Notes under the pieces: generated by a model
What the model was told of the DNA's origin: nothing
What the model saw: the letters and a program-made list of their open reading frames with translations, nothing else
Databases searched by the model: none
Made by a program: the position numbers and the translations under genes
In this document: in pieces, positions 1 through 8,443 of the stretch
How positions within the stretch are numbered: position 1 is the first letter of the stretch
Layout: every line of letters starts with the position of its first letter
Assembly: GCA_030674155.1 (NCBI GenBank)
Contig: JASPKP010008013.1
Coordinates: forward strand, 1-12,077
Direction: 5' to 3'
DNA: 12,077 nucleotides
From: Stramonita haemastoma
Taxonomy: Eukaryota; Mollusca; Gastropoda; Neogastropoda; Muricidae

Positions 1-9
1 TTTTTGGGG

Positions 10-13
<4 letters not shown>

Positions 14-59
<46 letters not shown>

Positions 60-77
60 TTTTCTCTCTCTCTCTCT

Positions 78-111
<34 letters not shown>

Positions 112-245
112 ACACACACCACACACACACACAAAACCACACACACACAAACACCCCACACACACAACACACACCACAAAACACACACACACATAAAAAC
201 CACACACAGACCACGACAGCACCACCCCCCCGCCACACAAAAAAC
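14..245. repeat. (CT)n followed by (CA)n microsatellite
   Basis: A nearly pure CT tract (about 14-78) switches directly into a CA tract (80 to about 192) and then into a CA-rich, decaying tail with CCAC and AAAC interruptions. The translated strings of alternating Leu/Ser and His/Thr come only from the repeat and are not protein. The order CT then CA matches the right-hand part of the array at 7587-7770, so the missing left part (a TCTG block) may lie just outside the window. Confidence 0.95.
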
Positions 246-640
246 ACCACCTCTTTTTTTTTTTTCAGTTTTGCTAGAATAAAGAAAAGTTTATCTTTAA
301 AAATTGTGAAAAGGGTGGAAAGAAATTTATCTACCATTTTGATCAGAACGCGACAATCGCAGCGCGTGTTTCTTTTAGAGACAGAAGGTAATTGTCGATG
401 CTCTTTTTCTTGGGTAGCGGTCAAAAACCCTTTCCCCGTTCCCAAACACACTTCGCCTTCCGGTGAAATGAAATTTTATCAATCTCTTTTCAGAGGCACA
501 TTAAATGTGTTAGCTGGCCGTGTTCCCGGGGTTTTGGGGAAGGGGGGATATCAAATATGTCCACTTGTTAAAAAAAAAAAACCCCACATAATCAGAATCA
601 ATCCGGGTTTTTTCATTTTTTAATCACTAACTGTACAATC
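246..640. other. non-repetitive island, possible splice acceptor
   Basis: Mixed-composition sequence with no complete gene. A plus-strand frame is open across most of it (about 306-620) but has no convincing start. A pyrimidine-rich stretch ending in CAG at 491-493 is the only good splice-like signal. The end of the island contains A and T homopolymers that make any frame unreliable. Confidence 0.4.
494..579 (+). CDS. speculative exon fragment after CAG acceptor
   Basis: After the acceptor-like CAG at 491-493 the plus strand reads GTLNVLAGRVPGVLGKGGYQ. The first eight residues resemble the GRLNVLA motif of the E1 subunits of 2-oxoacid dehydrogenases (OGDH/DHTKD1 family), which lies in the thiamine-diphosphate-binding region. 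Beyond those residues the similarity fades, and G runs at 529-546 could hide indels. No donor site is evident. A match of this length can arise by chance, so this is a weak hint only. Confidence 0.15.
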
Positions 641-1394
641 AAAATAAACAGTAATCACTTGTGAAATACTGGGTTAAAACACTCCCCTTTTCGGGAATTT
701 ATGACCAGGAATTTCCTTTTTATATCCCTCTCTTTGTTTCTGTTAACTGTTTTTCTTCCAGTCACATCCTTTTTTGTCTTTTTTCTGCCTTCTCGACATT
801 CTTCTCCCTTTCCCCCCGAAAGAGTAAAATGTCCCCGTTTTCTCCCATGCCAAAACCGATGCCTGGGCTGACTTGTCAGGGGCTTAACGGGAAGCGCAAA
901 ACATTTTTGTTCATAAGACAGCAATAATAGCTTGCCCGGGTTTGAAAAAGGAATAAAAAAATAACACCATAAAACACCTACACCCCTACCCCCAAAAAAA
1001 TCCAAAAAAAAAAAAAAAATTGAAAAACGGTTCAAAAAATTTTTTAAAGCTAATGGCCACTACACAAGACGGAAGGGGGAAAAAATGCATTTTTCCCATG
1101 ATATGACTGGGGGGTACTACCCCCCCCCCCCACCCCCTCAGAACAGCAATCATCAAAATACTAAAGAAAAAAAAGAATCTAAAAAAAGAAAACAAAAGCC
1201 GGCAGACTTCAAGCAGCCCCCCTCCCCCCCTTCCCCCCAAAAAAGAAAACAAGAAAAATTTAACAAAAATAGTAGTAATATGAAAAGAACTAGTCCAACA
1301 TTTTTTAGAAACATCTTGTATAAATAATAAGGCGATCATCTTCTCTCCTCTGTTGTCATAATCAAATAAAAACATTTTAAGGGGAAAGGAAAAG
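641..1394. other. low-complexity non-coding stretch
   Basis: Dominated by T-rich, A-rich and C-rich homopolymers, for example a long A run near 1005-1019 and a C run of 12 from 1120. Open frames exist on both strands but consist of Phe, Ser, Pro and Lys runs driven by composition. I see no gene here. A small GC hairpin is listed separately at 1109-1125. Confidence 0.6.
1109..1125. repeat. short perfect inverted repeat with G/C arms
   Basis: GGGGGGTA and TACCCCCC are perfect reverse complements separated by a single C. The C run continues beyond the arm. The pairing may be fortuitous because both arms are mostly homopolymers whose lengths may be misread. Confidence 0.5.
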
Positions 1395-1418
1395 AAGAGA
1401 AGGAGAGAGAGAGGAGAG

Positions 1419-1478
<60 letters not shown>

Positions 1479-1509
1479 GACGACAGACAGACGACAGACA
1501 AAGACAGAA

Positions 1510-1546
<37 letters not shown>

Positions 1547-1701
1547 GACAGCGACGAGACAGAGACACGACGCGACAGAGACAGAGACAGAGACATACGT
1601 CAGACAGACAGACTGAGTGATGAGAAGAAACGGCATAAGATAAAAAAACGACGGCAGGGACAAGCAGTGACACAGACAGACGGGCAGCCAACAGACAGAT
1701 G
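1395..1701 (+). repeat. compound (GA)n-(GACA)n microsatellite
   Basis: A GGAAAAG-type purine lead passes into (GA)n, pure for about 40 bases to 1474, and then into GACA repeats with CGAC interruptions up to about 1701. The word CAGACGACAGACAGA at 1477-1491 recurs in other arrays of the window. The minus-strand frames read as Leu-Ser and Val-Cys-Leu-Ser strings, which is the signature of the repeat and not of a protein. Confidence 0.95.
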
Positions 1702-2440
1702 TTAGACAACGGGCCCCTTTTCCAACAACTAATTTTTTTGTTTCAAAAAGTAATATGCAAAATAATATCGCAACTTCTACTTTTTGTGATCACACAAGCA
1801 GTAGCAATTTTTTTTCTCTCCCCTTCATGACAGCAATAATTTAAAGGTCATGTTTCTAATGCACTCAACTCGATTATTTTCTTATTTTTTTCTTGGAAGT
1901 TCATTAGCACAACTTAAACAATCCCTGCACATCTTCCATCCAAAAAAAAATAACGAAAAAAGGTCTGCCTCAATCACAAAAAACATATCAAATTTAATTC
2001 ACATTCTATTTCCCCCCCCAAAAAAAAGGGAGCAACATAAAACGCTATTTACATAAAAAATACTGCGAAGGAAAGGAATCTAAGAAGTAGCATGGTAAAA
2101 GCAAAAAAAAGGATCACTCATCAAACCCTTTGTGTTCTTTTTACAAAGCTGGAAGCAAGCTAAATCACGTTCCTTTTTTTTGGGAGATCAAAAATATCAC
2201 AGTATATCTGTTTAATTAATTTTGGGATAAAAGATAAAAAAATGCCCGAAAACTAAACCTAAAACTAATGGAAAATAATCTTTTCTAATAATTTTTACGT
2301 ACTAAAATGCAGAAAAACGTTGAGCATTAGTTCGTGAATAAAATGAAATATTACCTGAAAAAAAAAAATGTATAAGAAAGCCCTGGTGTCAGCACGATCG
2401 CTCTTAATTTGAAGGATTTTGGGGTTTAAAAACCCCCCAT
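1702..2440. other. AT-rich stretch, no gene seen
   Basis: AT-rich sequence with many A and T runs. The plus-strand frame at 1850-2056 and the minus-strand frame at 2295-2513 are open, but their composition follows the A/T runs. Part of the latter overlaps the lower end of the minus-strand candidate described at 2443-2844. A short palindrome, GGGGTTT-AA-AAACCCC, lies at 2421-2436. Confidence 0.5.
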
Positions 2441-2442
2441 TA

Positions 2443-2844
2443 TAGGTAAAGTTTTTCCCCAGCTCCACGCAGGTTTGTTTTATCACATGGGCGAAAAACA
2501 TGAGGGTTTTCATTTAAGCGGCATAATCCCTTTTGTGGGTTTGTGATTTTCCCAACGAGCACAAGTCGCTTGTTTCTTACCTTTGCTGTCTTCTCCAGCC
2601 CGATTGACTCAAGTGCATAGTATGCAATGTAGGATATGTAGAGTACAACCCTTGAAATATCATCATATACGGGTGCTCTTCCATAGTTTTTGACTCTTAT
2701 TCATAATACACAATGAATTTCTCTGTTTCTTTTCCGAATGGTTCGGGCTAGCAATATCCCAGCACGTATTAATTTTTTTTCTAAAATCTTTGGATTCAGA
2801 GAGCAAAAATCGGGGTGTTATTTTCCAAATGCTTGGAGAGTCCC
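2443..2844 (-). CDS. candidate exon, unidentified protein, one frameshift
   Basis: Read on the minus strand, a convincing acceptor (branch-point-like TACTAAT, pyrimidine-rich stretch, then TTTCAG) ends at 2845. From 2844 one frame runs open to about 2691. After a run of five A on that strand the reading continues best in a second frame, open from 2700 to 2443 (86 codons, no Met). This second part contains YGRAPVYDDISRVVLYISYI, an aromatic and hydrophobic helix-like stretch, then a charged region. A perfect consensus donor, AAG then GTAAGA, at 2581/2580 lies inside the open frame, so the exon may end there and span 2844-2581, 264 bases. I do not recognise the family. The frameshift could be sequence error or decay. 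Gene, pseudogene and chance remain possible. Confidence 0.35.
2579..2581 (-). promoter_or_regulatory. consensus 5' splice donor (minus strand)
   Basis: The minus strand reads AAAG followed by GTAAGAAAC, a full match to the metazoan 5' splice-site consensus. Base 2581 would be the last exon base and 2580-2579 the intron GT. It pairs sensibly with the acceptor ending at 2845 to define a 264-base exon. Confidence 0.4.
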
Positions 2845-2879
2845 CTGAAACAGCAGAACAAAATGTCACATTAGTAAAA
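2845..2879 (-). promoter_or_regulatory. 3' splice acceptor with branch-point-like motif (minus)
   Basis: On the minus strand TTTACTAATGTGAC is followed about 20 bases later by TGCTGTTTCAG. TACTAAT is close to the ideal branch-point sequence, and the spacing to the AG is typical. This is one of the best acceptor sites in the window. Confidence 0.4.
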
Positions 2880-2943
2880 ACGGCAAAATCTCTTATCACA
2901 CAAAAAAAAAAGGGCCCATGAACGACTTCCCTAAAAAATTATC

Positions 2944-3015
2944 ACCACACACACACACGGCGCGTGCACGCTAAGCATGCACGCCCCCGAAACCACCCCA
3001 ACCCCAACACACCCC

Positions 3016-3047
<32 letters not shown>

Positions 3048-3170
3048 ACACTGCGCAACACACAAAGGGAAGAGAAGACAGACACACACACACACACCAC
3101 AAAAAACAGACAGAGAAAGGAGCAGACAACAGATAGACAAAAACAGAGACGGATTCAGAAACAGACGAGA
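2944..3170 (+). repeat. CA and CAGA compound microsatellite
   Basis: Short (CA)n at 2944-2958 is followed by a spacer of about 45 bases, a longer (CA)n to about 3050, then ACACAGACAG-type sequence to about 3170 that decays gradually into non-repeat DNA. Frames open across it on both strands are repeat-derived. Confidence 0.9.
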
Positions 3171-3173
3171 TAG

Positions 3174-3376
3174 AGTGGGAAAGTTAAATATACAGATAAT
3201 AAACAGAGAAAAGAACCAACATACTGAAGAGCCTAACAAGGTCACATCAGACCAGCAGAACAAAGTGATTGGCGCCCAGTATACACCGCTGTCAGGCCCA
3301 CCGGGCAAAATCAAGGGGCCCTCCTCTCGAGATGTTAATGAAGAAGACATAAAACGCCTTCCCGAACTCACAAAAG
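3174..3376 (+). CDS. possible exon, unidentified, beside satellite
   Basis: The plus strand stays open from inside the CA array to 3402. From about 3235 the translation stops looking repetitive and becomes charged and protein-like: KVIGAQYTPLSGPPGKIKG, then VNEEDIKRLPELTKG. Two donor-like GT sites follow, AAAAG-GTTTGG (after 3376) and TTTG-GTAATT (after 3381). No pyrimidine-rich acceptor is visible upstream and there is no in-frame Met in the protein-like part, so neither an internal nor a first exon is well defined. The minus strand is also open here (to 3371) but less protein-like. I do not recognise a family. Confidence 0.22.
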
Positions 3377-3402
3377 GTTTGGTAATTCAATTTACATTCT
3401 GA

Positions 3403-3719
3403 AGCGGCGTGCCAAATGTTGTTGTCAAAATTATGTAGGGGGGAACACAAAATCGTGTACGCTTTTTGAAAACTGGCATTTTGGAATAATAAGGTAAAAA
3501 GGAGGTAGTTTGAATGAGTAGTAAATGACTATGTCTACAAATTTTTTGCTTACCCCCTCTCCCCCCAACACACTCTCCTTTTCCCCCCCCCCCCACTTAC
3601 TTCAAGCCTTGTTTTTTTTTTTCCAATTTAGCCTAAACTTTCAAACTTTGTTTATTTTATGTCAGTAATTTTTCCCAAAACTCAGGGGTCAGAGCCTCGT
3701 TTCCCCCCCCCCAAAATTT
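3403..3719. other. AT-rich stretch with C and T runs, no gene seen
   Basis: Contains C runs of 9 to 11 bases near 3584-3595 and 3702-3712 and T runs near 3611-3621. The minus-strand open frame at 3387-3596 is Gly/Lys-rich because of these runs. I see no coding or RNA feature. Confidence 0.5.
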
Positions 3720-3950
3720 AAAAGCATACGAGCGTATTACTATTGAGTGGGTGCGTTTGTTGCACCTTCGCTTCGTATGTCCCCCCAGTTCACCCATTCT
3801 TAAGGGGTACTTGCCTCTTTAGGGTCGGGGAAAGGTAAAGCGCGGGGGAGCGGAAGGGGCGCCGCCCTGATTACGCTGGACCTGGAGAAGCTGAGGCTCT
3901 GACATTTTCCTCGACCACGTAGGTTATGGACACCTTTACCTATTAGGGTT
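3720..3950. mobile_element. SINE-like dispersed repeat candidate
   Basis: A block of complex, moderately GC-rich sequence stands out from the AT-rich surroundings, with stops in all frames. It contains CCAGTTCACCCATTCTTAAG, GGTCGGGGAAAGGTAAAGCG, GGGCGCCGCCCTGATTACG and TAGGTTATGGACACCTTTAC in order. This arrangement is reminiscent of dispersed short elements in marine invertebrate genomes (CCCAGTTCACCCA ahead of a GGGTAC). I cannot find clear tRNA A and B boxes, so the head may be missing or degenerate, and boundaries are approximate. No target-site duplication was identified. Alternatives are a unique conserved non-coding sequence or a decayed exon. Confidence 0.4.
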
Positions 3951-4968
3951 GTCCAACGGGTTCTTCTAAAAAAGATTATCGCAAAAATCGAGAATGATTT
4001 TTTTGTACGTACAATGATAAAATCTAAAAAATTTTAAAAAAAAATTTATTTTATGCAAAAAAAACTTTTTTTTCCTAGAACAGTCCCTCCCCTTGCCCCC
4101 ATTCTAAGATAGACACCCTCTCCAAAAGCAAAAATTGCAAAACTATTGAGATAAACCCCCGAAAAGGGGAAAAAAGCCAAAAAGAAAATCCCCCCCAAAA
4201 CAAACACAAAAAAAAGTAAAAAAATGCACGAAACCATCAGAAATTAAACATGCAACTGAGGCACCAAAACAAACTAATAACAAGAAAAAGCCCTTTGTAT
4301 TTTTAATCACACCAACCCAAAAATAGAATACAAAAAAAAATTTGAACCTCAGGACTGTCGCCTTTTAGAAATTTAGCACGTGCCTAGAGCGTGACTCCAT
4401 AGTCTTCTGAGACAAAAGGCTGGCAACAAGTGTTATTGTAAAGGGCAAAAAAGGCAAAAATTTCAAACAAATCAACCGCCAGTGGTATTTTTCCTAAAGA
4501 CAATTAATGAATTTTGAACTCCAAAAAACAAAACTTCAGGGCAGGGGTTCTCATTATAAAATGATTGTTGTCATGGAAAGAAAAGACAGTGATCGTTTTT
4601 GATTTCTTTTGAGACTCATTGTCTCAAACAGATTAAATTTATTTACGGGGATTGCTTCATTTTATATTTCATTAATTTGTTTGAAAAATTGGGAGGCTGC
4701 TTCCTTTCTTGAGGGGGCCAGTATTGCGATAATATCATTTACGAAAATAAATAAACATCCAGTTGGATTTTTTTCTTGTAAGATGTCATGTTTTCTATTA
4801 GCTTGTCTTTGCATTTTTTGTTAAAAATATTTCTACTACATTGAGAGGGATAAACATTAAGTTTTTTTTTTGCTCGAGATGATTAAAGTAGTTTGGGTCT
4901 GATGCTTTTCTACTAAAAACTTTTTAAAAAATCATGAAAAACCCCCAATGTTTCTAAAATTTTTAATC
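3951..4968. other. AT-rich stretch, no supported gene
   Basis: About 1 kb of AT-rich DNA. The minus-strand frame at 4046-4237 is Phe/Gly-rich from A and C runs. The plus-strand frame at 4609-4824 gives a hydrophobic peptide but has no splice or conservation cue. A patch at about 4350-4440 is more complex in composition and could be a fragment of an old repeat. No RNA gene is visible. Confidence 0.5.
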
Positions 4969-4973
4969 ATTAA

Positions 4974-5494
4974 ATGAAAGATCGCGTTTCAACGATGTCC
5001 TCAAAACAGCAGAGGGGGCAGCTGCTGTTTGGGAATTTTGGGGGCAGAAAATTTATTACAGGGGAAGGGCTTGCCCACATTTACACCTCCCCCCTTCCCC
5101 CCCGAGAGGGCAACCCGTACAATCAGCGTTGGAGACTTTTTCCCAAAGGCCAAAATACCTCAACGTGCAGAAAGGGATTGTGCAAGCAAGCCCCAGTCAG
5201 AGAGGTCACATTCAATTACAAAAGACAAAGCTGTAAAGTGGAATTCCATGAGGGGGAAAGCCGTGATCATACGCCCTCATTTGCTGTTGCCCCCAGCCAA
5301 TGGTTTTTAAATAAAGAACTGGGATAAACCCCAGGCCAAAGGTATTCGTTTTTGTGGGGCCCTTGATCACAACGAAGATACAGCTGTAAATCTTCCCTTG
5401 TTAACAACTTATTTGTAACCCCGAGACAAATTTTTTTGATTAGGTCGGTATTTTTAGCTGGTTCAAACGATCACTTTTTAAGTTTTGTTTAATA
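4974..5494 (+). other. weakly protein-like stretch, possible decayed coding DNA
   Basis: Two overlapping plus-strand frames are open at 4974-5327 and 5029-5310. The second is followed, after one TAA at 5308-5310, by a further open run in the same frame (5311-5403) with GIRFCGALDHNEDTAVNLP, and then by an adjoining frame (5402-5494) with VTPRQIFLIRSVFLAGSNDH. Read together they look like one coding stretch broken by one stop and one T-run frameshift, or like chance. I do not recognise any domain, and splice signals are weak. Confidence 0.2.
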
Positions 5495-6002
5495 ATAAAC
5501 TCAGATATTTTTTTTTTTATAGTAAACTTACACAGCATACTAATGCGTAGTCAAATTTTATCACTGAAACTAATCATAAGTTGTAATCTCGGCTTCAGAA
5601 ACCCTTTTTTTTAATCAGAAAATGAAAAATCCGAAGAAATCATTATCATTTTCTGACAAGATACATTAATAGAAATGTCAGTACAGTTCTGCTGGAGATT
5701 GCTAGAAAGCAATAGTGCTTCAAGTTTCCCTGCTACAAAACAGCGCGCCACAGACTTCTAGTTAAATTTTTAAATTTTTTGATTTTGCCTAGACCGAACA
5801 AAATTTTCAGCTCAAGTAATTTAGTAATATCTTTTGGCAAAAAGTTAATCAAAATAAAGTCTAAAATGTTTCCCTATTCCATGATATCTTCATTGCAAAA
5901 AGCTGTTTCTTATTTTTTTTCAAAGCGCGCTTCCCTTTCCCAAATTTTAAAAATTGAATTCAAAAAAACATTCAAAGATTTCGCAACAGTTCCTAATTAA
6001 TC
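5495..6002. other. AT-rich stretch, no gene seen
   Basis: AT-rich with T and A runs. The plus-strand frame at 5779-6000 encodes a Lys/Ser/Phe-rich peptide expected from composition alone. It runs directly into the TATG satellite. Confidence 0.5.
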
Positions 6003-6543
6003 GATTTTGTATGTAATGTAGTATGTATGTATGTATGTATGTAGTATTAGGATGGATGGGTGGATGGGGTGGATGGGTGATGGATGATGGGTGGATGGAG
6101 ATGGTATGGGTGGATGGGTGGATGGGGGGATGGATGTAGAGGGTGGATGTATGAGGGTGGATGGATGATGATGTTTGGGATGTGTGAAAGTTTTGGTTTT
6201 TGGATGAAGTGTTGTATGATTAGTAGATGTGTGTAGTGTGTATGTGTAGGTCGTGTGGTTATTTTTATGTTTGGGTTTTGTGTATGTTGTATGTGTGTAT
6301 GTGTGTTTGTTGATGTATGTTTATGAAAGTAGTAGGGGGTATGTATTTTTGATGTATGTATGTTATGTATGTATGTAAGATGTATGTATGTATTTGGATG
6401 GGTGATGGATGGATGGGTGGTGGGTGATGGATGGATGGATGATGGGGTGGCTGGCTGGATGGGTGGGTGAATGGGTGAATGATGGAGGATGGATGGGTGG
6501 ATGTATGTATGTATACATGTATGTATGGATGGATGGATGGATG
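6003..6543 (+). repeat. TATG/GGAT composite satellite
   Basis: Blocks of TATG repeat (about 6008-6043, 6340-6393, 6500-6530) alternate with GGAT repeats carrying GGGT variants (about 6051-6175, 6396-6505, 6526-6543). A GT-rich degenerate middle joins them. The block order repeats, which suggests that the array expanded in steps or was duplicated. The reverse strand reads as His/Pro/Ser/Ile strings, which are not a gene. Confidence 0.9.
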
Positions 6544-6597
6544 TAAATACAGGGGTATAATTGAAAAAATGGTGTTTTTAAATTTAAAGTAAATAAA

Positions 6598-6695
6598 GCA
6601 CACGAAACACACAAAAACACACACACCCCAAACCCCAACACACACAACCCCAAAACCCCACACACACACAAAACCCCAACCCCAACACACACACA
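6598..6695 (+). repeat. CA/CCCCAA-rich microsatellite
   Basis: CACACAAAAACACACACACC-type sequence mixed with CCCCAAACCCCAAC units. The CCCCAA units are not a clean telomere-like array and are interrupted by CA repeats, so a decayed CA microsatellite is the simpler reading. Confidence 0.85.
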
Positions 6696-7070
6696 GCGGT
6701 GTCGCTTTTCGAACAAAAAACTGGGCACTAAAAAACCCCGGTATCTCTTTTTCAATTTCTTGCAAAAGCTAAACTAGCACACACAAAAAACCAAGAACTG
6801 AAACAACGCAACAACAACAAACAGCACAAAACAAAAAAAATCAACCAAGCACCCCCTAATGAAATACCATTTTGCAAGGAAAACACTTTGCCAGAAAAAA
6901 TTAGCAAAACCCCTTTAAAAATTGTCCTTAGCAGCAAACGAGCCCTAATCTGGTAAACTTTTGAAGCTAATTTTGGGAAACTTTTGCATAAGAAATCATA
7001 TCGACCTTGCAGGAAAAAATGGGCATTTTGTACTTTATGCAATCGGTGTGTTAAATGGACGCTTTTAGCT
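6696..7070. other. non-repetitive spacer, no gene seen
   Basis: A-rich on the plus strand. A long minus-strand frame (6752-7219) crosses it but is Leu/Ser/Phe-rich and continues into the reverse of the GACA array, so it is not credible as a gene. Confidence 0.5.
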
Positions 7071-7212
7071 TTGAGGGGGGAGGAAGAGAAGGGGGGGGGG
7101 GGGGGGGAGAGGGGGAGACAAGAGAGAGAGAAGAGAAGAAGACAGAAGAAAAAACAGACAGACAGACAGAAAGCAGACAGACAAACAGACAGACAGACAA
7201 AGACAAGACAAT
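7071..7212 (+). repeat. G-run, (GA)n and (GACA)n compound array
   Basis: A G-rich lead including a 17-base G run (7091-7107) passes into GA repeats and then into (GACA)n to 7212. It is the same left-to-right order as at 1395-1701, 8983-9092 and 10136-10392. The purine strand is uninterrupted for several tens of bases. Confidence 0.93.
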
Positions 7213-7586
7213 GACCCAAAATTTTATTTTTTTAACTTTTTAAGCCCAAAACACAAGGGGGACAAACCGGGGAAGGGGACGGGCACAAAACACATTTTCA
7301 AAAACAAAAAAACGTTCCCCTTTCTAAACCCAAGGCGGCATGGCATGGGATTTCCCCGACATGGTGAAAAGTTTGGGTTTTTTTTTTTCAAATTACGATG
7401 GAATTTTTCGGGGACACTTTGCCTATTGCAAATTGGGGAAAAGGTTGGAGGGAAAGGGGACAACAAAAATAACCCTCGAATAAAAAAGTTTTGTACAAGG
7501 CTTCCTACGCACGTTCTGCTAGTTCGTTGGCCGTGCACTTTCAAACACGTGAAAAAGCTAAACCCCTATGCGAACCCCTCCTGTTT
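7213..7586. other. non-repetitive spacer, no supported gene
   Basis: Open frames on both strands (7224-7544 minus, 7345-7788 plus) overlap and run into neighbouring satellites. G, C and T runs near 7377-7388 and 7255-7280 make frames unreliable. I recognise no protein or RNA. Confidence 0.5.
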
Positions 7587-7770
7587 TGTCTCTCTGTCTG
7601 TGTCTCTCTTGTCGGGTCTGTCCGTCGTCTGTCGTCTGTCTCTGTCTCTCTCTACACACACACACAAACACCGCGCGCACCACCCAAAAACACAATGCAC
7701 ATCGCATGCTTACACCATACGCACGCACACACACAATCAACAACTACACATCACACACATCAAACATAAC
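7587..7770 (-). repeat. (TCTG)n-(TC)n-(CA)n compound microsatellite
   Basis: On the plus strand TCTG/GTCGTCTG units (7587-7643) lead into a TC tract and then (CA)n, which decays to about 7770. Reversed, this is TG, then GA, then GACA, the same order as the plus-oriented arrays. GTCTGTCGTCTG at 7627-7638 is the reverse complement of part of the 15-base word shared by those arrays. Confidence 0.93.
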
Positions 7771-7943
7771 AAAGCACAGGAACCATAAATCACATCTAAC
7801 CCAGAAAAAACTTATACATCCCCAAACATGTAAATACCTAGTGACACTAAACGTCTTTAATTCTTTCGTGAGGCAAGGGCCCACATTTGCAGCTTGGGAA
7901 AAAATTTTTTTTCCCCCCCAGTCATTTTCCTGATTTTCTTTTA

Positions 7944-8283
7944 GCAAACCAAAAGTGATCTGCGGGGTTGTAATGTCACTTGCCCAGGTGAACTGAAAAA
8001 CCATGTCTTCACTTTCACATAAGATAATTCAGGGGGATCGTCAGAGATAATAAGAGCAAATTCTTGTTTTTTAGAAACTCCCCAGATTTCTCTGCAGGGA
8101 TCTGTTTCTCGCTCACCCACATAGTTCTTTATAGTGTCTCCATTGTAGCCGCTCCCGAAGCCATCAGGTATTTGTCGTAGTCCTCCTCCTCTGTCCTCAC
8201 GTCTATGTTTTAAGGGAACGTAACCATCAATTTCCTTTGTTGTTTTTCACAACTGTGTCAGCCGCCAGCACCGTGACAAAACA
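7944..8283 (-). CDS. candidate exon, unidentified protein, one frameshift
   Basis: The most protein-like DNA in the window. On the minus strand a frame with no Met is open from 8246 to 7944 (101 codons). It reads DGYVPLKHRREDRGGG, then DGFGSGYNGDTIKNYVGE, DPCREIWGVSKKQEFALI and SDDPPELSYVKVKTWFF. Upstream, the neighbouring frame, open through 8283 to 8230, reads CFVTVLAADTVVKNNKGN and joins at an AAATT with one extra base. A CAG at 8286-8284 could be an acceptor, and CAA-GTGACA after 7980 a donor. Alternatively, one more T near 7996-8000 would continue into a third frame, open to about 7850. The balanced composition, Gly/Asp/Asn turns and two Cys fit an extracellular or beta-rich domain. I cannot name the family. 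Confidence 0.42.
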
Positions 8284-8443
8284 CTGATGCTTTGCAAAAT
8301 CACGTGCGGGGAAACAAGGTTGCGCGGCGTGTCGTTTAAAAGGGGAAAGGGCGTGTTGGTGGGTGAGACAGACGGGTGATGGGGGGGGCGTTGACAAAAA
8401 ACAAACTTGGTGCAGTTTCAGAATTTAAACCCAATGCCTTGCC

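Noticed and set aside
1477..1701. Regularly spaced repeats as a possible CRISPR array
   Set aside because: Units are four bases with no unique spacers, and the context is eukaryotic.
986..1709. Three long minus-strand frames of Leu/Ser and Val-Cys-Leu-Ser repeats
   Set aside because: They are direct translations of (GA)n and (GACA)n in three frames. All frames of such repeats are stop-free, so openness carries no information.
4330..4440. Possible tRNA-like box B (GAGGTTCAAAT on the minus strand)
   Set aside because: No matching A box, acceptor stem or anticodon arm could be found around it.
4380..4445. Patch sharing ACTCCATAGT and nearby bases with 11405-11440
   Set aside because: About 17 of 21 bases match, which is near what chance gives for a window of this size on both strands. 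No extension was found.
6600..6690. CCCCAA units as a telomere-like array
   Set aside because: The units are few, irregular and mixed with CA repeats, so there is no true tandem telomeric pattern.
6265..6765. 166-codon and 130-codon minus-strand frames rich in His, Pro, Ile and Thr
   Set aside because: They translate the TATG/GGAT satellite and the CA block. Two overlapping frames are open for the same reason.
6752..7219. 155-codon minus-strand frame resembling a membrane protein
   Set aside because: The hydrophobic content comes from A-rich plus-strand sequence and from the reverse of the G/GA/GACA array. No splice site or motif supports it.
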